From assembly GCA_947584105.1 (NCBI GenBank), contig CANPWK010000039.1:1-9971 (forward strand): a DNA stretch of 9,971 nucleotides, in the 5' to 3' direction. This document shows, in pieces, positions 1 through 6,119 of this stretch. Below the pieces are notes generated by a model. It worked only from the letters and a program-made list of their open reading frames with translations. It was not told where the DNA came from and ran no database searches. The position numbers and the translations under genes were made by a program. Numbering within the stretch: the first letter of the stretch is position 1; every line of letters starts with the position of its first letter. The DNA is from an uncultured Bacilli bacterium (GTDB lineage: Bacteria > Bacillota_I > Bacilli_A > RF39 > UBA660).

Positions 1-1440
1 TATTTAGATAGTGTAAGATTACAAATTAAAGATGTAGATTATTATAAAGGTTTTACAGTAAATGAACATACTACTATTTTAGAAACTTATAATTATTTTA
101 AAAATAATTTAATAACAGGTGCTCCTGTTGTTGATTCAAATAAAAAATTAAAAGGAATAGTCACATCTAAAGATATTACGCGTATTTTAATTGAAAATGA
201 GGATGATTATATTTCTACATCATATGATAATATATTAAAAGTATTAAAAGGAAAAGAAATATTAAAATTTGATGAAGAAATTAATGGGGAAGTATTAGTT
301 GCTTCTAATAAAAAAGATGTTATTTTAGAAAATTATAAATTTGTTCCAGATACTATTTTAATTGTTGGTGGTAGATTTGGTGTTATTAATCATGCATTAC
401 AAAATAAAGTTAAATTATTAATTTTAGTTAGTGATTATAATTTAGAGAGTGAGCAAATGTTATTAGCTAGACAAAATAAAATTAATGTTATTAGTACTAG
501 TTTTAATTCTCTAAAAGCAGCAAGGAAAGTTATGCTAAGTGATTATGTTAAAAATTTAATGAGTTACAAACATTTTTGTCGTTTCAATGAAAATTTTGAT
601 TTTTATGATTTTATTAAAGAGGCTAATAAACTTGGACATAATAATTATCCTGTTGTAGATAATCATGATAACTGTTTAGGGTTAATTAGAGTTACTGATC
701 AAAATAAAAAATATAAAAAAGAAGTTATTTTAGTAGATCATAATGAAGAAGAACAAAGTGTCTATGGACTTAATGAAGCTTCAGTAATTGAAGTTGTTGA
801 TCATCATAATATTAGTAAATTATCAACTAGTGCACCAATAAGTTTTAGAACTATGGCAGTTGGTTGCACTAATACTATAATATATCTGATGTATCAAGAA
901 CAAAATGTGAAAATACCTTATGATATTGCTGGATTAATGTTATCTGGAATTTTATCTGATACGTTATCACTTACGAGTGCAACTACAACTGAATTAGATA
1001 AAAAAACTGTAAAAGAACTATCTGAATTGATTAATATCGATTATAATTCTTATTATAAGGAAATGTTAAAAGCTGGAACTAGTATTGATGGCTTAACTAA
1101 ATTAGAAGTATTAACTCAAGATTATAAGCAATATCAAGCTGAAGATAAAAAGTATGCAGTTGCACAAACAATAACTTTAGATATTGATAGTATTATAAAA
1201 AATAAACAAGATTTTTTAAATTTAATGGAAGATAGAAAAACTAGATATGGTTTAGATTTTATGATATTTATGATAACAGATGTTATTAAAAATGGTTCTT
1301 ATCTCTTATATACAACGGGATGTGAAGATATGCTTGAGGAAGTATTTAGATTAGAAAATGTTAAACAAGGAATTTTTGTGGATGCAATGACATCAAGAAA
1401 AAAACAGGTTATTCCATATTTAGATTTGTATTTAAAATAG
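1..1440 (+). CDS. Manganese-dependent inorganic pyrophosphatase with CBS and DRTGG domains (5' end outside window)
   Basis: The frame is open from base 1 to TAG at 1438-1440, giving 479 visible residues. The first part of the N-terminal DHH domain lies before the window. Visible order: a CBS motif (to about residue 65), a DRTGG-like domain (about 75-180), a second CBS motif (about 181-235, with N-Y-P-V-V-D), the rest of the DHH domain with D-H-N at 246-248 and V-V-D-H-H at 266-269, then a DHHA2 domain ending in S-R-K-K-Q-V. The DHN and DHH residues are the metal ligands of family II pyrophosphatases, which hydrolyse PPi to phosphate in the cytosol and pull biosynthetic reactions forward. In characterised relatives the CBS pair binds adenine nucleotides and the DRTGG-containing forms respond to diadenosine polyphosphates, so such regulation is likely here (inference). 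An ATG at 457 is internal: the homologous frame continues upstream of it. The gene converges with pyruvate kinase. Confidence 0.93.
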   Translation, partial: YLDSVRLQIKDVDYYKGFTVNEHTTILETYNYFKNNLITGAPVVDSNKKLKGIVTSKDITRILIENEDDYISTSYDNILKVLKGKEILKFDEEINGEVLVASNKKDVILENYKFVPDTILIVGGRFGVINHALQNKVKLLILVSDYNLESEQMLLARQNKINVISTSFNSLKAARKVMLSDYVKNLMSYKHFCRFNENFDFYDFIKEANKLGHNNYPVVDNHDNCLGLIRVTDQNKKYKKEVILVDHNEEEQSVYGLNEASVIEVVDHHNISKLSTSAPISFRTMAVGCTNTIIYLMYQEQNVKIPYDIAGLMLSGILSDTLSLTSATTTELDKKTVKELSELINIDYNSYYKEMLKAGTSIDGLTKLEVLTQDYKQYQAEDKKYAVAQTITLDIDSIIKNKQDFLNLMEDRKTRYGLDFMIFMITDVIKNGSYLLYTTGCEDMLEEVFRLENVKQGIFVDAMTSRKKQVIPYLDLYLK

Positions 1441-1445
1441 TGTAT

Positions 1446-1476
1446 AAAAAAATACACTTTTTTAGTGTATTAAATT
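1446..1476. terminator. Shared hairpin terminator between convergent pyrophosphatase and pyk genes
   Basis: An 8-bp perfect stem (AATACACT at 1451-1458, AGTGTATT at 1464-1471) closes a T5 loop. Read on the minus strand it is followed by a run of seven T (1452-1446), so it is a good intrinsic terminator for pyk, whose stop codon overlaps the stem. On the plus strand the tail (AAATTTT) is poorer, so termination of the pyrophosphatase message is probably weaker. Confidence 0.75.
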
Positions 1477-2897
1477 TTATAAATGCCACCGATAGATTTA
1501 TTAATATCAGATGTATATTTTTCATATATATATTTACCACCTGCTATAATTACTATATCATTATCATTTAATTCTTTAGTATTTTTTAGTTGATTTAGAC
1601 TATCAATAATTATATGGCTAGTTTTATCTTCATTGCCATTATAAAATTTAGGAATAACTCCAAAGAATAACCCCATTTGGTTATAAATTCTTTTAGATTT
1701 TGTAATTGCATATATAGGACATTTTGGTTTAAAACTTGATATAATACTTGGTGTATCACTTGTTTTGGTATAACAAGCAATGGCTTTAGCATTAGTATCC
1801 ATAGCTGATACACACATAGCATGATCAATAATAAACTCAAAACTTTCATGATTATATTCACGATTTAAAAATCTTTTCCAATATTTAATTGTACCCTCTA
1901 CTTTACGAGCAATTTTATCCATTACTTTAATGCATTCAATTGGATTAATTCCAACTGCAGATTCACCAGATAACATAATAGCACTAGTTCCATCATAAAT
2001 AGCATTAGCAACATCACTAACTTCTGCTCTAGTAGGAGATGGACTATGAATCATTGATTCAAGCATTTGTGTTGCGGTAATAACAATTTTACCTGCAGCA
2101 TAAGTCTTTTTAATCATATCTTTTTGTAATATTGGAACTTCTTCCATATCTACTTCTACACCAAGATCACCTCTAGCAATCATAATACCATCACATACTT
2201 TTAATATTTCATCAAAATTGTCAATACCTTCACGATTTTCAATTTTTGCAATAATTTTTATATGACTATCATTATTTTCCTCTAATAACTTTTTAATAGC
2301 TAAAACATCTTCAACTTTTCTAACAAAAGATGCAGCTATGTAATCAAAATCATGTTCTATTCCATATTTTATATCATTGATATCCTTTTCTGTTAAACTA
2401 GGTAAATTTAGTTTTAAATCTGGAACATTTACACTTTTATTATTAGAAAGTACTCCACCATTAACAACTTTACAAATTATATCTTTATTATTTATGTTAG
2501 TAACTTTTAACTTAATTAATCCATCATCAATTAGGATAGTACCTCCAATTTTAACATCATTATAAAGGCCTTTATAAGATATGGAAACTCCATTCTTATC
2601 ACCCATGATATCTTCATTATATAAAGTAAATATATCATCTTTTTCTAATGTAATTTTATCATCTAAAAATTTTTTAATTCTTATTTCTGGTCCCTTAGTA
2701 TCTAATAAAAGTGAAATTGGTAAATTTAATTCATTTCTTAATTGTCTTATTAAATTTACTTTATCATCTTGCTCTATACCACTACCATGTGAAAAATTTA
2801 TACGTGCAACATTCATTCCTGCTAGCATCATGTTTTTTAAAGTGTCATAATCTTCACTGGCTGGGCCTAATGTACATATAATTTTTGTTTTTCTCAT
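1470..2897 (-). CDS. pyk: Pyruvate kinase, short form
   Basis: A 475-residue protein for the last step of glycolysis: phosphoenolpyruvate plus ADP to pyruvate plus ATP, in the cytosol. Family motifs are all present: C-T-L-G-P-A-S near the start, A-R-I-N-F-S-H-G (31-38) and D-T-K-G-P-E-I-R (66-73) with the metal and K+ ligands, the catalytic lysine in A-K-I-E-N-R-E-G (217-224), I-A-R-G-D-L-G (240-246), and the signature T-A-T-Q-M-L-E-S-M (274-282) followed by P-T-R-A-E-V-S-D. Glu71 in G-P-E-I-R is the residue associated with K+ dependence in the family. The length matches the E. coli type and lacks the extra PEP-utiliser-like C-terminal domain of many Bacillus enzymes. The start is supported by AGGAGGT at 2903-2909, five bases before the ATG. 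The gene is divergent from the gene at 3040 and converges with the pyrophosphatase gene. Confidence 0.97.
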   Translation of the reverse strand: MRKTKIICTLGPASEDYDTLKNMMLAGMNVARINFSHGSGIEQDDKVNLIRQLRNELNLPISLLLDTKGPEIRIKKFLDDKITLEKDDIFTLYNEDIMGDKNGVSISYKGLYNDVKIGGTILIDDGLIKLKVTNINNKDIICKVVNGGVLSNNKSVNVPDLKLNLPSLTEKDINDIKYGIEHDFDYIAASFVRKVEDVLAIKKLLEENNDSHIKIIAKIENREGIDNFDEILKVCDGIMIARGDLGVEVDMEEVPILQKDMIKKTYAAGKIVITATQMLESMIHSPSPTRAEVSDVANAIYDGTSAIMLSGESAVGINPIECIKVMDKIARKVEGTIKYWKRFLNREYNHESFEFIIDHAMCVSAMDTNAKAIACYTKTSDTPSIISSFKPKCPIYAITKSKRIYNQMGLFFGVIPKFYNGNEDKTSHIIIDSLNQLKNTKELNDNDIVIIAGGKYIYEKYTSDINKSIGGIYKI

Positions 2898-2986
2898 AAA
2901 CTACCTCCTCAAACATTTTAGCACATTTTAATATAAAATAAAAGAATTTTTAATTTTAAAAATTAAAATAATAACTTATAATATTA

Positions 2987-3015
2987 TTGACAAGATAATA
3001 TATATATTGTATTAT
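2987..3015 (+). promoter_or_regulatory. Sigma-A-type promoter of the transglutaminase-like/PBP unit
   Basis: TTGACA (2987-2992, consensus -35), a 17-bp spacer, and TATTAT (3010-3015, five of six to the -10 consensus). It lies 24 bases upstream of the ATG at 3040, which has its own AAGGAG at 3026-3031. The 142-bp divergent region must also hold the pyk promoter. AT-rich -10-like hexamers (TAAAAT) occur there on the minus strand, but no clear -35 partner is visible. Confidence 0.8.
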
Positions 3016-3039
3016 TAAAACTACTAAGGAGTAATTTAA

Positions 3040-4086
3040 ATGAAAACACCTGACAATAATTTATCAGAAAAATTAATTAATTTTAAAAATTTAGATAGTT
3101 ATCAAAAACAAGTTATCGCTTTAAAATTCATAAATTCTGTTTGTAATAATTTAGATAATTATGATTCATTAGAAGATTCATTAAAAAATTTTTATTTAGA
3201 TTTTAATTATTTAATAAATAAATTTGATGCAAAAATTATCAAATATTCAAAAGAGAAAATATATTATGTTATGGAAACTTATGAGTCAGCTTTAATTCAA
3301 TATAATTCAATTTTAAAGCAATATTATTATTTAGCCGAGACATTAAAATTGAATAATTCTTTAGAGCTATGTACTTATATGTCATATTTATTATGGAATG
3401 GATATTTTTCTATAAATAAGAAAAATACTTATCAATCAAAAAATAGATTAAACTTAAGTGGAGCATATGGTCTTGATTGTGTTAATGGTATTGGAGTATG
3501 TTTGAATTATTCTAGTCTATTAAATGATTTTTTTAAAAATTCTAAAATTCAATCAACAGTTTTATTATGCAAATTAGGTAAAGAAATAACATGTGATTAT
3601 AGACCAAGACTAATGAGAAATATTAATCAAAATGAAATTTCTATGAAATTATTCAATTTATTTTCAATTATATTATCACCAATAATTAATCGAATAGGAG
3701 ATCATGCTGTAAATTTAATTAAGGAAGATAATAAATTATATATATATGATATAACTAATTTAACGATTTTAAATGTAAAGAATAAAGATGTAGCAGAATT
3801 AGTGAATGGCACAGGTAAATATCTATTAAAACCAGAATTAAGTCTAAAATTATTAAATGATTTTGATAAATTCGAAATGTTTTTAAATCTTGATGAACAA
3901 AAATATTATCAAGATGCTTATTCTAGAAAAGAGTTTATATTTCTCTATGAAAGGATTATTGAACTTTTAAATAATAACAAAAACTTACTTAATGACTGCT
4001 ATAGTAGTATTCATAGTAATTTAGAATCTATTTCATTAAATATGAAAAAAACATATAATTATGAAAAGGTATTTACTAGAAAATAA
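3040..4086 (+). CDS. Transglutaminase-like (papain-fold) protein of unknown role
   Basis: A 348-residue protein that I cannot name. The middle looks like a transglutaminase-like core: G-V-C-L-N-Y-S at 152-158 puts Cys154 at the start of a helix, G-D-H-A-V-N-L-I at 220-227 supplies His222, and Y-I-Y-D-I-T-N at 234-240 supplies Asp237. This spacing and motif style is that of the Cys-His-Asp triad of transglutaminase/NlpC-like folds. The N-terminal ~110 residues are predicted mostly helical and rich in Asn, Leu and Tyr. No signal peptide or membrane segment is evident, so it is probably cytosolic. The start is set by AAGGAG at 3026-3031, eight bases before the ATG. It has a strong promoter of its own and is followed after 46 bp by the PBP gene, probably as one transcript. 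Proteolysis, amide cross-linking or an inactive binding role are all possible. The triad assignment is from motif reading only. Confidence 0.7.
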   Translation: MKTPDNNLSEKLINFKNLDSYQKQVIALKFINSVCNNLDNYDSLEDSLKNFYLDFNYLINKFDAKIIKYSKEKIYYVMETYESALIQYNSILKQYYYLAETLKLNNSLELCTYMSYLLWNGYFSINKKNTYQSKNRLNLSGAYGLDCVNGIGVCLNYSSLLNDFFKNSKIQSTVLLCKLGKEITCDYRPRLMRNINQNEISMKLFNLFSIILSPIINRIGDHAVNLIKEDNKLYIYDITNLTILNVKNKDVAELVNGTGKYLLKPELSLKLLNDFDKFEMFLNLDEQKYYQDAYSRKEFIFLYERIIELLNNNKNLLNDCYSSIHSNLESISLNMKKTYNYEKVFTRK

Positions 4087-4132
4087 TTATAAATTATATT
4101 TAATATTAAACATATAATGTACTGGTGATTAT

Positions 4133-5032
4133 ATGTTTTTTCGTGATATTCATACTAGAATCAAAATAATTCTAATTGGGATTATCTTTTTATTTATATT
4201 AATAATTTTTAAAGTATTTTATATTCAAGTAATTAATTATAATAAATTAAATAGTAAGGCCAAAGGTGTTTGGAGTCGTAATTTACCACTTGAAGCAAAT
4301 CGTGGAAATATATATGATGTAGAAGGTAAATTATTAGCAGGCAATATTACAACTACATCATTAGTGGTAATTCCTAATCAAATAACAGATAAAGAGGATA
4401 CAGCTTTAAAATTGTCAAAAATACTTAATACTGATTATCAAGATATGTATGCACATATTACTAAAAAAACTTCTATAGAAAGAATTCATCCAGAAGGCAG
4501 GAGATTATCTTATGAAATAGCAGATAAAATAAATGCTTTAAAATTAGATGGAGTATATTTAGTAAAAGAAGCAAAAAGATATTATCCATATGAAACTTGG
4601 CTTTCTCATACTTTGGGATATGTAGGTATTGATAATCAAGGCCTAGGTGGATTAGAACTTACTTATAATAAATATTTAACTGGAAGCAATGGAGCCATTA
4701 AATATTATAGTGATGCTAAGGGTAAGACACTTTCATTGGCTCAAGTTTATGAAAAACCACAAGATGGTATGAATATGACATTAACTATTAATTTTGATAT
4801 TCAAAAATCATTAGAACGTGAACTAGATAATGCTGTTAGTATGTATAATCCAGATCATGCTTTAGGTATAGTAATGGATCCCAATAGTGGAGAGATATTA
4901 GCAATCTCATCTCGTCCTGATTTTGATTCTAATAATTATAATAAATATAAAATGGAAGAAATAAATAGAAATTTGCCAGTCTGGATGACATATGAGCCTG
5001 GATCAACTTTTAAGAACGTTGATACCATATAG
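4133..5032 (+). pseudogene. spoVD: SpoVD-type penicillin-binding protein, 5' part, cut at its SxxK active site by an inserted element
   Basis: The visible protein is 299 residues, where class B PBPs are usually 550-700. It has a short cytoplasmic N-terminus, one membrane segment (about 11-32), then the PBP dimerisation domain with N-R-G-N-I-Y-D (56-62), H-P-E-G-R-R (119-124), L-G-Y-V-G-I-D-N-Q-G-L (161-171) and Y-S-D-A-K-G (192-197). The transpeptidase domain begins with the family stretch Y-E-P-G-S-T-F-K, Ser291 being the nucleophile and Lys294 the general base. The next residues should be I-I-T, but the frame runs instead into N-V-D-T-I and TAG, which belong to the inserted element. The K/D-S-x-N and K-T-G motifs are therefore missing. 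The remainder begins at 9786. SpoVD relatives build spore cortex peptidoglycan; in lineages with a single class B PBP the protein may instead serve division. A weak GGTGATT precedes the ATG. As it stands the product can have no transpeptidase activity, although the membrane-anchored N-terminal part could still be made. Confidence 0.9.
5001..5028 (+). other. attL: left junction of the integrative element
   Basis: Host PBP sequence runs through the codons for S-T-F (TCA ACT TTT) into TTTAA at 5009-5013, the string shared with the right junction at 9786-9790. From 5014 the sequence no longer codes for PBP. It contains AACGT (5015-5019), TGA, then TACCAT (5023-5028), which mirrors ATGGTA-nnn-ACGTT at the right end. 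The likely crossover dinucleotide is the AA at 5012-5013, inside the catalytic lysine codon. Confidence 0.85.
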
Positions 5033-5046
5033 TGTTAAAAATGGGA

Positions 5047-5076
5047 ACATATTTTAGTTACTTCACTAAAATATGT
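5047..5076. repeat. Perfect 11-bp inverted repeat beside attL
   Basis: ACATATTTTAG (5047-5057) and its exact complement CTAAAATATGT (5066-5076) are separated by eight bases. There is no T-run after it, so it is not an obvious terminator. Its position 33 bp inside the attL crossover suggests a protein-binding dyad or a structural end motif (inference). Confidence 0.7.
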
Positions 5077-5087
5077 AATTCTAGCGG

Positions 5088-5099
5088 TCTCTTAAGAGA
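5088..5099. repeat. Perfect 12-bp palindrome TCTCTTAAGAGA
   Basis: A self-complementary 12-mer 12 bases after the 11-bp inverted repeat. It could be a dimeric protein-binding site associated with the element end. No function can be assigned from sequence alone. Confidence 0.5.
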
Positions 5100-5248
5100 A
5101 ATATATTAGTATTTGCTTTTACGAAAGACATCGATGTTACTAACAAAAACAATATTACCAATAACAACACTAAAAAAAAGAAACTACTTAAATCAAACCT
5201 GAAGAAAAAGAAAACTCTATTACTATAAATAACACATATTCCTTATAT

Positions 5249-5276
5249 AAACAGAGATTGAAATATATCTCTGTTT
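5249..5276. terminator. Bidirectional terminator-like hairpin
   Basis: A perfect 10-bp stem AAACAGAGAT (5249-5258) and ATCTCTGTTT (5267-5276) surrounds an 8-base loop. Flanking A and T triplets sit within the stem and the downstream T tract is short, so strength is uncertain. It may block host PBP transcription from entering the element, or be the end of the decayed gene upstream. Confidence 0.5.
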
Positions 5277-5349
5277 GTGCACTAATACTAACTTCACTGA
5301 CTTTAGAATCCCAATTATATTGAAACATTAAGTATTATATTCTACGTAA

Positions 5350-5835
5350 GATGGTGATAATGATGTTAATAGGGATGAATTTATGAAAAAGGGATTTGGT
5401 AATTTCAAAAGACAGTGGATTGCAGAATATATTACAAAATTTATTGAACTAAAGTACAGGGTATATGGTAATGATAAAATCAATATTTACACAACAATTT
5501 ATAACAAGGTCAAGTATATTCACTTGAGGAAAGAAAACAAAGTTTGGATTGGCCCGAGTATAACTCCTGGAGATAGATAGTTTCATATTACAAAAGATTA
5601 TCCAATATACGCTTCAAAATTTAGAGCAGATAAAACCAGAAATAAGTATATAAGAGTTAAAGGTGTTAGATGGTTTACTAATTTAGGGCATGATTGTCGA
5701 TATTAACTAATAGACTATATGACGATGGAAGATAAAATTGAATTTAATTAACTCTATAGAAGAAAACAACTTTGAGGCTATTTCATGAAAGAATATCCAT
5801 TCCAGAAATAGATTTTAGTTAGCTCAGAATCAGTT
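5350..5835 (+). pseudogene. Degenerate EcoRI-family adenine-specific DNA methyltransferase
   Basis: Fragments of one protein family can be read through several stops and at least one frame change. The frame containing ATG 5383 gives A-E-Y-I-T-K-F-I-E, then K-V-W-I-G-P-S-I-T-P-G-D-R, a TAG where the family has Glu, then the best match: Y-I-R-V-K-G-V-R-W-F-T-N-L (about 5650-5690). After TAA come M-T-M-E-D-K-I-E-F-N, and in another frame N-N-F-E-A-I and I-P-E-I-D-F. These fit, in order, the C-terminal half of EcoRI-type adenine methylases (G-V-K-W-F-T-N-L-D, M-T-M-E-D, Y-D-N-Y-D-A-I). The catalytic N-P-P-F motif that should precede A-E-Y-I is absent, so an internal deletion is likely. The methylase is inactive, and no partner restriction gene is visible. 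Family assignment is from remembered motifs. Confidence 0.72.
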
Positions 5836-5940
5836 ATTTTATATCAAATACTGTTATATAGTAGTATCATAGGATTATCATATTCTAATTGTTTAGGACA
5901 TACGATTAAGTGATGTTGAATTAAAGAAAGGATGAATAAT

Positions 5941-6075
5941 ATGAAAGTAAATACTATAACAGAATTACAATTACAAATCATCATTAACAATAACTTATAT
6001 AAAAAGAATATTATAGATGAGAATACATTTACAAAAGCAAATGAAAAATTGCTTAAGATGATTAAAACATTGTAA
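5941..6075 (+). CDS. Small SHOCT-like protein upstream of the recombinase
   Basis: A 44-residue ORF with AAAGGA at 5927-5932, eight bases before the ATG, ending in TAA 45 bp before the recombinase start. The sequence has the pattern of SHOCT-type short domains: a hydrophobic helix (L-Q-L-Q-I-I-I-N-N-N-L-Y-K-K), a turn, N-I-I-D-E-N-T-F, and a second amphipathic helix (A-N-E-K-L-L-K-M-I). Small proteins of this look are often found directly before serine recombinases in clostridial elements. A partner or directionality role is possible but unproven. Clean reading, a good ribosome-binding site and tight linkage to the recombinase make it a real gene although it is very short. Confidence 0.72.
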   Translation: MKVNTITELQLQIIINNNLYKKNIIDENTFTKANEKLLKMIKTL

Positions 6076-6119
6076 GTAGCATAAATAAAATAATATTGTA
6101 ACAAAGGTGGTAGAAGATT

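Larger units (their letters stand above)
5033..5349. other. Left-end region of the element without a recognisable gene
   Basis: No convincing gene is seen on either strand. It holds two dyads close to attL (5047-5076 and 5088-5099) and a terminator-like hairpin (5249-5276). Short open stretches rich in Lys and Asn occur in two different frames between about 5130 and 5320 and look like shifted pieces of one decayed coding region. One of them ends in a hydrophobic run (Y-I-S-V-C-A-L-I-L-T). I do not recognise the parent gene. Confidence 0.5.

Noticed and set aside
1610..2850. Open frames overlapping pyk on both strands
   Set aside because: All lie inside a full-length, motif-complete pyruvate kinase and show no start signals or recognisable protein.
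4113..4118. Perfect TATAAT before the PBP gene
   Set aside because: No -35 partner at 16-18 bp, and a start here would leave almost no leader before ATG 4133. The base composition makes such hexamers common, and co-transcription from 2987 explains expression.
5844..6104. Minus-strand open frame of 86 codons opposite the small ORF
   Set aside because: It is the antisense of the AT-rich small ORF region. It has no ribosome-binding site, and its residue content (runs of I, L, F) is what AT-rich antisense gives.
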